From Nocardioides sp. HDW12B (GTDB lineage Bacteria > Actinomycetota > Actinomycetes > Propionibacteriales > Nocardioidaceae), in contig NZ_CP049867.1 of the NCBI RefSeq assembly GCF_011299595.1, positions 4,092,001 through 4,156,000 on the forward strand: 64,000 bases of DNA, written 5' to 3'. Each line of letters starts with the position of its first letter. The stretch's first letter is position 1. Position numbers and translations under genes: made by a program. This document shows, piece by piece, positions 26,435-35,255 of this stretch. Below the pieces are notes generated by a model. The model was given only the letters and a program-made list of their open reading frames with translations. It was not told the DNA's origin and did no database searches.

Positions 26435-26515
26435 CACATGTCGTTCAAAAGAACGTTCAGAACCCGTCATCCACCCGACAACCGGACTTCTGAATGTTCT
26501 TTTGAACGAAATGTG
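26435..26515. repeat. Large inverted repeat between FGE and sulfatase genes
   Basis: Two 27-nt arms (26435-26461 and 26489-26515) are complementary at 25 positions, with one further G-U pair in RNA, around a 27-nt spacer. Each arm contains the palindrome GTTCAAAAGAAC or its equivalent. The block is far more AT-rich than its surroundings. It ends 34 bp before the sulfatase start and could be an operator pair, an RNA hairpin in the operon leader, or a small mobile palindrome. Confidence 0.75.
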
Positions 26516-26549
26516 CAGCCGTATCCGCCCCAACGAGAGGACACCTGAC

Positions 26550-28901
26550 ATGACCGACAGCCCCGAGCCGTTGGACCGGCGGCACATCCCGGCGCAGGGA
26601 CGGCGCGTCCCCGTCGAGCCGGCGTTCGACGTGCGCGACCAGACCGAGGCGTTCCCGCGCCGCGAGCGCCTGACCCCGCCGGCGGGCGCCCCGAACGTGC
26701 TGCTCGTCCTCGTCGACGACATGGGGTACGGCGCCCCGTCGGCCTTCGGCGGCCCGTGCCGGATGCCCACCGCCGACCGGCTCGCCGAGGACGGCCTGCG
26801 CTACTCGCGCTTCCACGTCGCCGCCCTCTGCTCGCCGACCCGCGCCGCGCTCATGACCGGGCGCAACCACCACAGCGTCGGCATGGGCACGGTGGTCGAG
26901 ATGGCCACCGACGTCCCCGGGTACGACGGCCTGCGGCCGGCCTCGGCGGGCACGCTCGCCCAGACGCTCGGCCTCAACGGCTACGCCACCGGCGCCTTCG
27001 GCAAGTGGCACCAGACGCCGCCGTGGGAGCAGACCGCAGCCGGCCCGTTCGACCACTGGCCGACGCGGGAGGGCTTCGACACCTTCTACGGCTTCCTCGG
27101 GGGAGAGGCCGACCAGTTCACCCCGACCCTCGTCGACGGCCTGCGGTTCGTCGACCCGCCGCGGACCGAGGAGGAGGGCTACCACCTGTCGGAGGACCTC
27201 GTCGACCGCGCCATCGACTGGGTCGACGGCGTCCGCACGTTCGACCCCGAGAAGCCGTGGTTCACCTACCTCTCCTTCGGGGCCACCCACGCGCCGTTCC
27301 ACGTCCCGCGCGACTGGCGCGAGAAGTACCGCGGCGAGTTCGCCCACGGGTGGGACGCCCAGCGCGAGCGCACCCTGGCCCGCCAGAAGGAGCTCGGCAT
27401 CCTCCCCGAGGACACCGAGCTCGGTCCGTGGGCTCCGGGCGTTCCGCACTGGGACGAGCTGAGCGACAACCAGCGCCTCGCGGCCGAGCGGCTCATGGAG
27501 GTCTACGCCGCCTTCGCCGAGCACACCGACGCCCAGGTCGGCCGCCTCGTCGAGCACCTGCGTGCCACCGGCCAGCTCGACAACACCGTGGTGCTCTACA
27601 TCCTCGGCGACAACGGCGCCTCGGCCGAGGGCGGTCTCGAGGGCACCCTGAACGAGACGATCCGGCTCAACGGCCTGCCCGACAGCGCCGATCGCATCGT
27701 GACGAAGCTCGACACGATCGGCGGACCGGAGGCCTGGGCCCACTACCCCGTGGGCTGGGCGCTGGCCATGGACACGCCGTACCAGTGGAGCAAGCAGGTC
27801 GCCTCCCACTACGGCGGCACCCGCAACGGCCTCGTCGTGCACTGGCCCGACGGCATCGCCGCCCGCGGCGAGGTCCGCCACCAGTGGCACCACGTCATCG
27901 ACGTCGTCCCCACGTTGCTCGAGCTCATCGGCGTGCCGCAGCCGGACAGCGTCAACGGGGTGCCGCAGGACCCGATCGAGGGTGTCTCGTTCGCCTACTC
28001 GCTCGACGAGGCCGATGCCGCCGAGCAGCACACCACGCAGTACTTCGAGATGTTCGGCAACCGCGGCGTCTTCCACCACGGCTGGACCGCGGTCACCAAG
28101 CACCGCACGCCCTGGGTCACCGGCGCCCAGGTGACGCCGGCCTTCGACGACGACGTGTGGGAGCTCTACGACACCCACACCGACTGGTCGCAGAGCAAAG
28201 ACCTCGCCGCCACGCACCCCGAGAAGCTCGCCGAGCTGCAGGCGCTCTTCCTCTCCGAGGCGCGCAAGCACCAGGTGCTGCCGCTCGACGACCGGATGGG
28301 CGAGCGCCTCAGCTCCTCGCTGCAGGGCCGCCCCGGCCGCCGACCCGGTACGACGCTGCGGCTCGGTCCGCGCGCCGGTCGCCTGCGCGAGACGGTGGCG
28401 CCGAGCCTCAAGAACGTGTCCTACCGGATCACCTCGGCGGTCACGACCGCGTCCGGTGACGACGGCGTGATCGTCAAGCAGGGTTGCCGATTCGCCGGCT
28501 GGTCGCTGTTCGTGGCCGACGGTCGGGCGCACTTCGCCTACAACTACGTCGGCCTGGAGACCACGCTGCTGCGCGGTGGTGCACTGCCCGCGGGGGACCA
28601 CGAGATCGCCGTGGTCTTCGACTACGACGGCGGCGGGCTCGGCAAGGGCGGCACCTTCCGGCTGCTCGTCGACGACGTCGAGGTCGACCTCACCCGGGTC
28701 GAGCGCACGGTGCCGTTCTTCTTCTCCCACGACAGCACCCTCGACGTCGGCATCGACCGCAACGCACCCGTCACGACGTACCCCCGGGGGAGGGGGTTCG
28801 CCTTCACCGGCGCCATCGAGCACGTCACGATCAGCGTCGGCGACGACGCCGTACCGGTGCCGCAGCGCGACGAGCTCGACGCCGTGCTGGTGGCGCAGTG
28901 A
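26550..28901 (+). CDS. Type I arylsulfatase-family sulfatase
   Basis: 783-residue sulfatase that hydrolyses sulfate esters with a formylglycine nucleophile. Metal ligands appear early (LVLVDDMGYGAPSAFGG), and Cys94 lies in the modification motif CSPTRAALMTG. GKWHQ and the later DNGASAEGG motif supply the second catalytic Lys/His and metal-binding Asp-Asn. The last 200 residues form a beta-rich C-terminal domain as in large arylsulfatases similar to AtsA of Pseudomonas, but longer than it. There is no signal peptide, so it is probably cytosolic. GAGAGGACACC precedes the ATG. Confidence 0.93.
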   Translation: MTDSPEPLDRRHIPAQGRRVPVEPAFDVRDQTEAFPRRERLTPPAGAPNVLLVLVDDMGYGAPSAFGGPCRMPTADRLAEDGLRYSRFHVAALCSPTRAALMTGRNHHSVGMGTVVEMATDVPGYDGLRPASAGTLAQTLGLNGYATGAFGKWHQTPPWEQTAAGPFDHWPTREGFDTFYGFLGGEADQFTPTLVDGLRFVDPPRTEEEGYHLSEDLVDRAIDWVDGVRTFDPEKPWFTYLSFGATHAPFHVPRDWREKYRGEFAHGWDAQRERTLARQKELGILPEDTELGPWAPGVPHWDELSDNQRLAAERLMEVYAAFAEHTDAQVGRLVEHLRATGQLDNTVVLYILGDNGASAEGGLEGTLNETIRLNGLPDSADRIVTKLDTIGGPEAWAHYPVGWALAMDTPYQWSKQVASHYGGTRNGLVVHWPDGIAARGEVRHQWHHVIDVVPTLLELIGVPQPDSVNGVPQDPIEGVSFAYSLDEADAAEQHTTQYFEMFGNRGVFHHGWTAVTKHRTPWVTGAQVTPAFDDDVWELYDTHTDWSQSKDLAATHPEKLAELQALFLSEARKHQVLPLDDRMGERLSSSLQGRPGRRPGTTLRLGPRAGRLRETVAPSLKNVSYRITSAVTTASGDDGVIVKQGCRFAGWSLFVADGRAHFAYNYVGLETTLLRGGALPAGDHEIAVVFDYDGGGLGKGGTFRLLVDDVEVDLTRVERTVPFFFSHDSTLDVGIDRNAPVTTYPRGRGFAFTGAIEHVTISVGDDAVPVPQRDELDAVLVAQ

Positions 28902-29080
28902 CCTCGGCGCGGGCGCTGGCGTGGGCGGGCGCGGTCACCGCGTCCGTCCTCGTCCTCGCCGAGCAGTACGCCGAGCTCCCGGCCGCGGCGGTGGCGTTCG
29001 CCGCCGCGGCCTGGGTGGTCGGCCGGCTGCCGGGACCCGGGCACGACGGCGGGGAATCATCGGGGGTCCACGCCGGTTGA
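28898..29080 (+). CDS. Small hydrophobic protein coupled to the sulfatase gene
   Basis: 60-residue product starting at GTG in a 4-bp overlap with the sulfatase stop. It has one or two hydrophobic Ala/Val segments (residues 4-20 and 27-42) and a polar tail, so it is likely a small membrane protein. I do not recognise a family. The coupling argues that it is translated, but the composition is low-complexity. Confidence 0.5.
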   Translation: MTSARALAWAGAVTASVLVLAEQYAELPAAAVAFAAAAWVVGRLPGPGHDGGESSGVHAG

Positions 29081-29087
29081 GCCCGGC

Positions 29088-29843
29088 ATGAACGCGCCGC
29101 AGATCGACGTACGCCGTGCCGCCGACCGCTACGCCACCCGGGTCGACTGGCTCGACTCGAAGCACTCGTTCTCGTTCGGGCCGCACTTCGACCCGGGCAA
29201 CACCCACCACGGGCTGCTGCTGGTCAACAACGACGACGTCGTCGACGCCGGCACCGGCTTCGACACCCACCCGCACCGCGACATGGAGATCGTGACGTGG
29301 GTGATGGAGGGGTCGCTCGTGCACCAGGACTCCACCGGCCACAACGGCGTGATCTACCCCGGCCTCGCGCAGCGGATGAGCGCCGGCCGCGGGATCATGC
29401 ACTCGGAGAAGAACGACTCCTGGCGCCTGGCCGGCGAGGTCCACCGCGACCCGGTGCACTTCGTGCAGATGTGGGTGGTGCCCGACGAGTCCGGCATCGT
29501 CCCGGGCTACGAGCAGCTCGAGATCGCCGACGAGCGGCTGGCGAGCGGGCTGGTCCCGGTCGCGTCCGGCATGGCGCAGCACGCCGACGACACCGCGATC
29601 CGGATCCGCAACAAGTACGCCGCGCTGCTCGCCGCCCGCCTCCAGCCCGGCCAGAGCGTCGAGCTGCCCGAGGCGCCGTTCCTGCACCTGTTCGTGCCGC
29701 GCGGAGCGGTGACGCTCGAGGGAGCCGGCCCGCTGGCGACCGGCGACGCCGTACGCCTCACTGCCACCGGCGGCCAGCGCGTCACCGCCACCGAGCCCGC
29801 CGAGGTCCTGGTGTGGGAGATGCACGCCACCGTCGCCGCCTGA
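29088..29843 (+). CDS. Pirin-family protein
   Basis: 251-residue bicupin. The N-terminal cupin has the pirin metal motif with FDTHPHRDMEIVTWVMEG and HSEKN; the Fe-binding His/Glu set is in HPHRDME. Bacterial pirins often have quercetin dioxygenase activity or bind metabolic enzymes. Length and motifs are typical. It starts seven bases after the previous small gene and converges on DUF305. Confidence 0.93.
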   Translation: MNAPQIDVRRAADRYATRVDWLDSKHSFSFGPHFDPGNTHHGLLLVNNDDVVDAGTGFDTHPHRDMEIVTWVMEGSLVHQDSTGHNGVIYPGLAQRMSAGRGIMHSEKNDSWRLAGEVHRDPVHFVQMWVVPDESGIVPGYEQLEIADERLASGLVPVASGMAQHADDTAIRIRNKYAALLAARLQPGQSVELPEAPFLHLFVPRGAVTLEGAGPLATGDAVRLTATGGQRVTATEPAEVLVWEMHATVAA

Positions 29844-29848
29844 GCGGG

Positions 29849-30502
29849 TCAGGACAGGGTGACCGGGCCGCCGCGCTCGTCGAGCAGGTCGTTGAGCACG
29901 GTCAGCTCGGACTGCTGCGCGACCGAGATCGACTCGGCCAGCTGCCGCACCTGCTCGGTCTCCGCGTGCTCGACGGCGTAGTCGGCCATCTCCACCCCGG
30001 CCTCGTGGTGCGGGATCATCAGCTGCAGGAAGATCCGGGACGCGCGCTCGCCGCGGGCGCCCTCGAGTGCCTGGAGGTCGGCGTTGCTGGCCATGCCGGG
30101 CATGCCCCCGGGCATCGCGGACATCTCTCCGCCGCCCATGTCCATGTCGCTGCTGTGCCCCATCCACGCCATCCGGTCGGCGCTCGACGACTGCGGCAGC
30201 CCCCACTGCTCCAGCCAGGAGTACATCTGGCCGACCTGCTGCTGCTGGGTCAGGAGGATGTCGAGGGCGAGCTGGTCGACGTCGGCGTCGTCGGTGGCCT
30301 CGCGGACGAGGAAGGACATCTGGACGGCCTGGGAGTGGTGGGCGCGCATGTCGCGGGAGAACCCGGCGTCGACCGAGTCGGCGGCCGGGGTGTCGGGACG
30401 CGTCAGCACCGAGCCGAGGAGCAGCGCCCCGGCCAGGGCGGCCGCGACCAGCACGATCAGGCCGGCGACCAGGAACGGCCGCCGGCGCGAGCCGTCGCTC
30501 AC
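29849..30502 (-). CDS. DUF305 membrane-anchored protein with Met-rich loop
   Basis: 217-residue protein with one N-terminal membrane anchor (residues 10-30) and an extracytoplasmic ferritin-like DUF305 helical domain. The two His-His motifs (MRAHHSQAVQMS and MIPHHEAGVEMA) are the family's metal signature. Between them lies a Met-rich stretch (SDMDMGGGEMSAMPG) typical of copper(I)-binding proteins. Start is GTG overlapping the stop of the DUF3105 gene. Function is unproven; periplasmic copper handling is inferred from composition. Confidence 0.82.
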   Translation of the reverse strand: MSDGSRRRPFLVAGLIVLVAAALAGALLLGSVLTRPDTPAADSVDAGFSRDMRAHHSQAVQMSFLVREATDDADVDQLALDILLTQQQQVGQMYSWLEQWGLPQSSSADRMAWMGHSSDMDMGGGEMSAMPGGMPGMASNADLQALEGARGERASRIFLQLMIPHHEAGVEMADYAVEHAETEQVRQLAESISVAQQSELTVLNDLLDERGGPVTLS

Positions 30503-31149
30503 AGCGGGCTGCCGACCCCGCCCTGGCACGAGGCGCCGGGCTCCTGCGTCTGCGGGCCCTGCTGGTACTCCTCGATGAAGGCCTCGACCGCCGGGTCGTC
30601 GACGGTGTCGACGCCGATCTGGAGACCCCACGCGCTGAGCGTGACGGGGGAGTCCATGCCCTCGACGGGGCTCACGAGGACGTAGTCGTTCTGCGAGGCG
30701 ATGTCCTCGAGCGCCGTGACCTGGTCGTCGGCGAGGTCGGGGGCGTAGCCGATCCACACCGCGCCGTGCTCGAGCGAGTGCGTGGCGTTCTCGGGGGCGA
30801 CCTCGGAGTCGTAGAAGCCGCAGTTCTGCCAGACCGGGTTGTGGTCGCCGCCCACCGACGGTGTCTGCGGGTACTCCACCGCGGTCTCGACGTGGTCGCG
30901 GCCGAGGTCGTCGAAGGTCTCGACCCCCTCGAGCGCCGCCTGGCCGGCCGCGTCGGCCGCCTCGTTCTCCTTGTTCTGGTCGATCACGGCGAACGCCGCC
31001 GCACCGATGATGGCCACGCCCACGAGGCCGGTGCCGCCGATGATGAGCAGGCTGCGACGTCGCTCGGCGCGACGCGCCTGCGCCTGCATCTCCGCGGCGC
31101 GCTGGCTCCGCTCGGACTGCGTCGTCTTCTTGCTCTTCTTGGTGGCCAT
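30499..31149 (-). CDS. DUF3105 membrane-anchored protein
   Basis: 216-residue protein. A basic, Arg/Lys/Gln-rich N-terminus (MATKKSKKTTQSERSQR) is followed by one hydrophobic helix (about residues 33-55) and an extracytoplasmic DUF3105 domain with VGGDHNPVWQNCGFYD and HSLEHGAVWI, the latter with conserved histidines. DUF3105 proteins are commonly encoded beside DUF305 proteins, as here with a 4-bp overlap. The function is unknown, but the histidine motifs suggest metal binding. Confidence 0.88.
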   Translation of the reverse strand: MATKKSKKTTQSERSQRAAEMQAQARRAERRRSLLIIGGTGLVGVAIIGAAAFAVIDQNKENEAADAAGQAALEGVETFDDLGRDHVETAVEYPQTPSVGGDHNPVWQNCGFYDSEVAPENATHSLEHGAVWIGYAPDLADDQVTALEDIASQNDYVLVSPVEGMDSPVTLSAWGLQIGVDTVDDPAVEAFIEEYQQGPQTQEPGASCQGGVGSPL

Positions 31150-31283
31150 GAGGTTCCTTCGGGTTCGTCAGGGCAGGTGGCGCCGGACAGCAGGTGGGAC
31201 AGGTGGAGCATGTCAATGCGGACTGCGGGTCCAGGGTGACACCACGACCTGAGGAGAACCTGGGACGTGACAGCCTGAGGGAC

Positions 31284-33095
31284 GTGACAGCCGCATCCGC
31301 TGACCGGTCGCCGGACCGCGCGACCGCTCCTGACCGTCCCCTGCGCGCCCTGGGCGCGCGCTACCGAACCTATCGCGCCCGCTTCGTCGCCGCGGTCATC
31401 GCCTCCACCGTGAACAAGGTCGCCGACGTCGCGCCCGAGCTGCTCATCGGTGCCGCGGTCGACGTGGTTGTCCGCGGGGACGGCTCGTTCGTCGCCGACC
31501 TGCTCGGCGTCGAGTCCCGCTACGCCCAGCTGGGCTGGCTGGCTGCGATCAACGTCGTCATCTGGGTGGTCGAGTCCCTCTCGCAGTACGTCGCTGCGGT
31601 GCTGTGGCGCGGGCTGGCGCAAGGGGTGGAGCACGACCTGAGGGTCGAGGCCTACGACCACGTCCAGCACCTCGACCTGGCCTGGCACGAGGCGCGCCCC
31701 TCCGGCGCGACGCTGGCCACCCTCAACGACGACGTCAACCAGCTCGAGCGCTTCCTCGACGTCGGTGCGCCGACGATCCTGCAGACCACCCTCAACGTGG
31801 TGCTGGTCGGGGCCGTCTTCGCCGCCTCGTCGCCGACCCTGCTGGTGCTCGCCTTCCTGCCGATCCCGCTGATCGTGCTCGGCTCCCTGGTCTTCCAGCG
31901 CCGGCTCGAGCCGCTCTACGACCGGGTGCGCACCACGGTCGGCGACCTCTCCAGCGCGCTGTCGGCCAACCTCGCCGGCCTGACCACGATCAAGGCGTTC
32001 ACCGCCGAGGACCGCGAGCGCGACCGCATCGCGGCCGCCTCGCTGGCCTACCGCCACGCCAACACCGAGGCGATCCGCTCCTCGGCGGCCTTCGTGCCGC
32101 TGGTGCGCATGGCGATCCTGGCCGGCTTCACCTGCACGCTGCTGCTCGGCGGCTGGCAGACCCTCGACGGCGACCTCGAGGTCGGCCTCTACTCCGTGCT
32201 GGTCTTCATGACCCAGCGGCTGCTGTGGCCGCTGACCGAGGTGGCGGAGGTGCTCGACCTCTACCAGCGCGGTCGCGCCTCGGCGGCCCGCATCCTCGGC
32301 CTCCTCGCGGTCCCGGTCACGGTGCCCGCCGGCGACCGGTCGCTGGAGCGGCCGGTGCGCGGCCGGCTGGAGCTGCGCGGCGTACGGGCGGGGTACGCCG
32401 ACGGGCCCGACGTCCTGCACGGCGTCGACCTCGTGGTGCCGGCCGGGGAGACCCACGCCATCGTCGGGGCGACCGGGTCCGGCAAGTCCACGCTGCTGCG
32501 GCTCGTGCTGCGCTTCGACGACCCGCGCGCCGGGCAGGTGCTGCTGGACGGCCAGGACGTGCGGGACCTGGACTGGGACTCGTTGCGGGGCTCGATGGGC
32601 TACGTCGCCCAGGACGTCTTCATGTTCGCCGGCACGGTCGCGGACAACATCGCCTACGGGCGCGCCGACGCCACCCGCGAGGAGATCCGCGCCGCCGCCG
32701 AGGCCGCCGCGGCGTGGGAGTTCGTCGAGGCGCTGCCGGCCGGGCTCGACGCCTTCGTCGGCGAGCGGGGCGTGACGCTGTCCGGGGGCCAGCGCCAGCG
32801 CCTCGCCCTCGCCCGGGCGCTGTTGCGGCGGCCCGCCGTGCTCGTGCTCGACGAGGCCACGAGCGCCGTCGACAACGAGACCGAGGCCGCCATCCAGCGC
32901 TCGCTGCGGGTCGCGACCGCCGACTGCACCGCGCTGGTGGTGGCGCACCGGCTCTCGACCGTGCGTCACGCCCACCGGATCTGGGTGCTCGACGCCGGCC
33001 GGGTGGCCGAGCACGGCACCCACGACGAGCTCGTCGCACGCGGCGGGCTCTACGCCGCGCTGTGGAACGTCCAGACCGGCGAGCACGTGGCCTGA
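31284..33095 (+). CDS. ABC exporter (fused transmembrane and ATPase domains)
   Basis: 603-residue half-transporter of the type IV exporter class. Six transmembrane helices occupy about residues 35-330, followed by a nucleotide-binding domain with Walker [11 protein letters not shown]-loop [14 protein letters not shown], signature [10 protein letters not shown] and Walker [13 protein letters not shown]. It works as a homodimer or with a partner not encoded here; the substrate is unknown. GTG at 31284 is chosen because it gives the expected cytoplasmic leader; a second GTG at 31267 is out of frame. Confidence 0.92.
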   Translation: MTAASADRSPDRATAPDRPLRALGARYRTYRARFVAAVIASTVNKVADVAPELLIGAAVDVVVRGDGSFVADLLGVESRYAQLGWLAAINVVIWVVESLSQYVAAVLWRGLAQGVEHDLRVEAYDHVQHLDLAWHEARPSGATLATLNDDVNQLERFLDVGAPTILQTTLNVVLVGAVFAASSPTLLVLAFLPIPLIVLGSLVFQRRLEPLYDRVRTTVGDLSSALSANLAGLTTIKAFTAEDRERDRIAAASLAYRHANTEAIRSSAAFVPLVRMAILAGFTCTLLLGGWQTLDGDLEVGLYSVLVFMTQRLLWPLTEVAEVLDLYQRGRASAARILGLLAVPVTVPAGDRSLERPVRGRLELRGVRAGYADGPDVLHGVDLVVPAGETHAIVGATGSGKSTLLRLVLRFDDPRAGQVLLDGQDVRDLDWDSLRGSMGYVAQDVFMFAGTVADNIAYGRADATREEIRAAAEAAAAWEFVEALPAGLDAFVGERGVTLSGGQRQRLALARALLRRPAVLVLDEATSAVDNETEAAIQRSLRVATADCTALVVAHRLSTVRHAHRIWVLDAGRVAEHGTHDELVARGGLYAALWNVQTGEHVA

Positions 33096-33146
33096 CGCCG
33101 GCGCGAACGGCCCTGAGCCTGAGCCCGCCTGAGCGGCCTGAGCCGG

Positions 33147-33211
33147 TGACAGATGCGTGGGAAAAGCACCCTGAAGCAGGTCCACGAGGTGCTTTTCCCA
33201 CGCATCTGTCA
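33147..33211. repeat. Perfect 24-bp inverted repeat after the ABC exporter gene
   Basis: Arms 33147-33170 and 33188-33211 are exact reverse complements of 24 bases around a 17-nt loop. They contain TGGGAAAAGCACC, with an AAAA run unusual for this genome. It lies 52 bp past the exporter stop and 60 bp before the HAD gene. It may act as a terminator, though there is no U tract. Confidence 0.85.
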
Positions 33212-33270
33212 GGCGCCCAGGCGACGGGGAGCGAGCGCCCTGGTGACGGGGAGCGACCTAGGATCTCCGG

Positions 33271-33981
33271 GTGACCCCGACCTCCACCGCCGCCCGTGAC
33301 GAGACCCCTGCGGAGGTCGAGCTCGACGCGGCCGCCCTCGTCTTCGACAACGACGGCGTGCTGGTCGACTCGGTCGAGGCCGGCAACGAGGCGTGGACCC
33401 GCTGGGCCGAGGAGCACGACCAGGACCCCGCCCACGTGCTGACGGTGATCCACGGCCGTCGTGCCGCCGACACCGTCGCCGACCTGCTGGCGACCGAGGC
33501 GCCCGACCGGGTCGCGGCGGCGAGCGCGCGCATCGACGAGCTCGAGCTCGAGACCGCCCACCGGGCCCGTGCCCTGCCGGGCGCCCACGCGCTGCTGACT
33601 GCCCTGGCGGCTCTCGCGGACTCCGACGGGCTGCGCTGGGCCGTGGCCACCTCCGGTGGCCGGCCGCTGGCCCGAGCCCGCATCGAGGCGGCCGGGCTGC
33701 CGGTGCCCGCGGTGCTGGTGACGGCCGAGGACGTCGAGGCGGGCAAGCCGGCGCCCGACCCCTACGTGACCGCGGCCGCGCGCCTCGGCGTCGACCCGGC
33801 CGAATGCGTGGTGTTCGAGGACACCGAGGCCGGCATCGAGGCCGGCCGCGCGGCCGGGGCGACGGTCGTCGGGGTCAACCTGATGGCCGGCCCGGGGGCC
33901 GCGGCCCACGTCGTGACCGACCTCGCGTCGGTGTCCTGCCACGCGCAGGACGGCCGCGTCGTCGTACGCCTGGCGACCTGA
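33271..33981 (+). CDS. HAD-superfamily (HAD-IA) phosphatase
   Basis: 236-residue sugar- or nucleotide-phosphate phosphatase. Motif I is FDNDGVLVDS; the first Asp of the usual DxD pair remains, but the position after it is Asn-Asp-Gly, a known variant of the beta-phosphoglucomutase-like class. Motif II is TSGGRP and motif III the conserved Lys in AGKPAPDPY. Motif IV is VFEDTEAGIEAGRAAG. GTG start at 33271. It forms a two-gene unit with the pyrophosphatase-like gene. Confidence 0.85.
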   Translation: MTPTSTAARDETPAEVELDAAALVFDNDGVLVDSVEAGNEAWTRWAEEHDQDPAHVLTVIHGRRAADTVADLLATEAPDRVAAASARIDELELETAHRARALPGAHALLTALAALADSDGLRWAVATSGGRPLARARIEAAGLPVPAVLVTAEDVEAGKPAPDPYVTAAARLGVDPAECVVFEDTEAGIEAGRAAGATVVGVNLMAGPGAAAHVVTDLASVSCHAQDGRVVVRLAT

Positions 33982-34040
33982 CGGCGGCGGACACCCGGGG
34001 GCGGCAGGTTCGGCGGGCCGGGCCTGGGCACGGTGGAACC

Positions 34041-34526
34041 ATGACCGACACCCCCGAACGACCCGACCTCGTCGAGGTGGTCGTCGAGATCCCTCGCGGC
34101 AGCCGCAACAAGTACGAGGAGGACGACGACGGCGTCATCTGGTTCGACCGGCGCCTGGGCGGGCCGGTGGGGTTCCCGGGCGACTACGGCTACGTCGTCG
34201 GTGTCGAGGGGGAGGACGGCGACGCGCTCGACGCGCTGGTGCTGCTCGACGAGGCCACCTTCCCCGGTGTCCACATCCGCTGCCGGCTCATCGGCGCCTA
34301 CCTGCTCGAGGTCGGCGACGAGGCGGAGACCAAGCTGATCTGCGTCCCGGAGAAGGACCACCACCAGGACCACCTCCAGGACCTGACCGACCTGCCCGAC
34401 AACGCCCGCGAGGAGCTCGGCGCCTTCTTCGAGTCCTACCGGATGCTCGAGGCCAAGAGCGTCAGCGTCACCGAGCAGCTCGACCGCGAGCAGACCCTGG
34501 CGCGGATGAAGCGGACTGACGCCTGA
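34041..34526 (+). CDS. Family I inorganic pyrophosphatase-like protein, diverged
   Basis: 161-residue relative of soluble inorganic pyrophosphatase. EIPRGSRNKYE and the DYGYV segment are intact. The catalytic loop reads DGDALDALVL (Asp59, Asp61, Asp64) where the family has DGDPLD, a Pro to Ala change. The middle (DDDGVIWFDRRLGGPVGF) also differs from the canonical beta-strand. The last 15 residues are charged. All metal-binding Asp residues remain, so activity is plausible, but it may be a paralogue rather than the main Ppa. Confidence 0.8.
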   Translation: MTDTPERPDLVEVVVEIPRGSRNKYEEDDDGVIWFDRRLGGPVGFPGDYGYVVGVEGEDGDALDALVLLDEATFPGVHIRCRLIGAYLLEVGDEAETKLICVPEKDHHQDHLQDLTDLPDNAREELGAFFESYRMLEAKSVSVTEQLDREQTLARMKRTDA

Positions 34527-34528
34527 CG

Positions 34529-35200
34529 TCAGGCGGAGACGTCGGAGGCGCCCCCGAGGACCTGGGCGACCGATCCGCCCACCTCGTGCCCCAGCAGCGT
34601 CGCGGTGACGAAGTCGCTGGCGGCGCGGGTGAAGGCGCCGCCGTTGCTCAGCATCGCGTGCTTGCCGCCCTCGACCCGGACGTAGCCGAACACGTCGGCC
34701 GTGCGGGCGACGTCGCGCGCCATGCGCTCCGCGCGCGCCGGCGAGGCGATGCGGTCGTCGGTGCCGTGGACCATGAGCACCTGACGCCCGGTGAGGTCGA
34801 CCCGGTCGTCGGGCGTGACCCACGCGTTGAGGGCCACCACGCTGCGGACACCGTCGGTGTCCCCGGCGAGCAGCGCGGCGCGGCCGCCCAGCGAGTGACC
34901 GACGAGCGCGACGGGCACGTCGCCGTACCGCTCCGCGATCTCGCCGAGCGCCCACCGGGCGTCGTCGACGGGGGTGTGGCGGGTGTCCCACCCGCGGGTG
35001 GAGTTCAGCAGGCGCAGGACCGCCAGGTCACCCCGGCCGGCGCGCGCGATCCGTTGCGCGATCGGCACCATCCGCAGGACCGAGAGCTGGGCGGGGCTGA
35101 CGGCCGTGTCGCCGCGGCGGGCGCCGCCACCGTGCAGCACGACCACCGCGCCGCGCGGGCGGTCGGGGGTGCGGGTGGCGACGAGCCGGGGCGAGGACAT
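34529..35200 (-). CDS. Alpha/beta hydrolase
   Basis: 223-residue alpha/beta-fold hydrolase. The nucleophile elbow is GHSLGGRA, the oxyanion region HGGGARRG, and the catalytic Asp/His lie in HGTDDRI and GGKHAML. The start ATG is at 35200. No signal peptide. Substrate unknown; the short cap suggests a small ester or dienelactone-type substrate. Its stop is 2 bp from that of the converging pyrophosphatase gene. Confidence 0.82.
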   Translation of the reverse strand: MSSPRLVATRTPDRPRGAVVVLHGGGARRGDTAVSPAQLSVLRMVPIAQRIARAGRGDLAVLRLLNSTRGWDTRHTPVDDARWALGEIAERYGDVPVALVGHSLGGRAALLAGDTDGVRSVVALNAWVTPDDRVDLTGRQVLMVHGTDDRIASPARAERMARDVARTADVFGYVRVEGGKHAMLSNGGAFTRAASDFVTATLLGHEVGGSVAQVLGGASDVSA

Positions 35201-35255
35201 GACGGAGCACCTCTCGTGGTGGGGATGCTCCCAGTGAACCCGCCCCGCCCAAGCG

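Noticed and set aside
31194-31283. Extended N-terminus of the ABC exporter
   Set aside because: The in-frame extension from 31194 lies in the divergent promoter region of the DUF3105 gene and lacks a ribosome site; the GTG at 31284 fits the family length.
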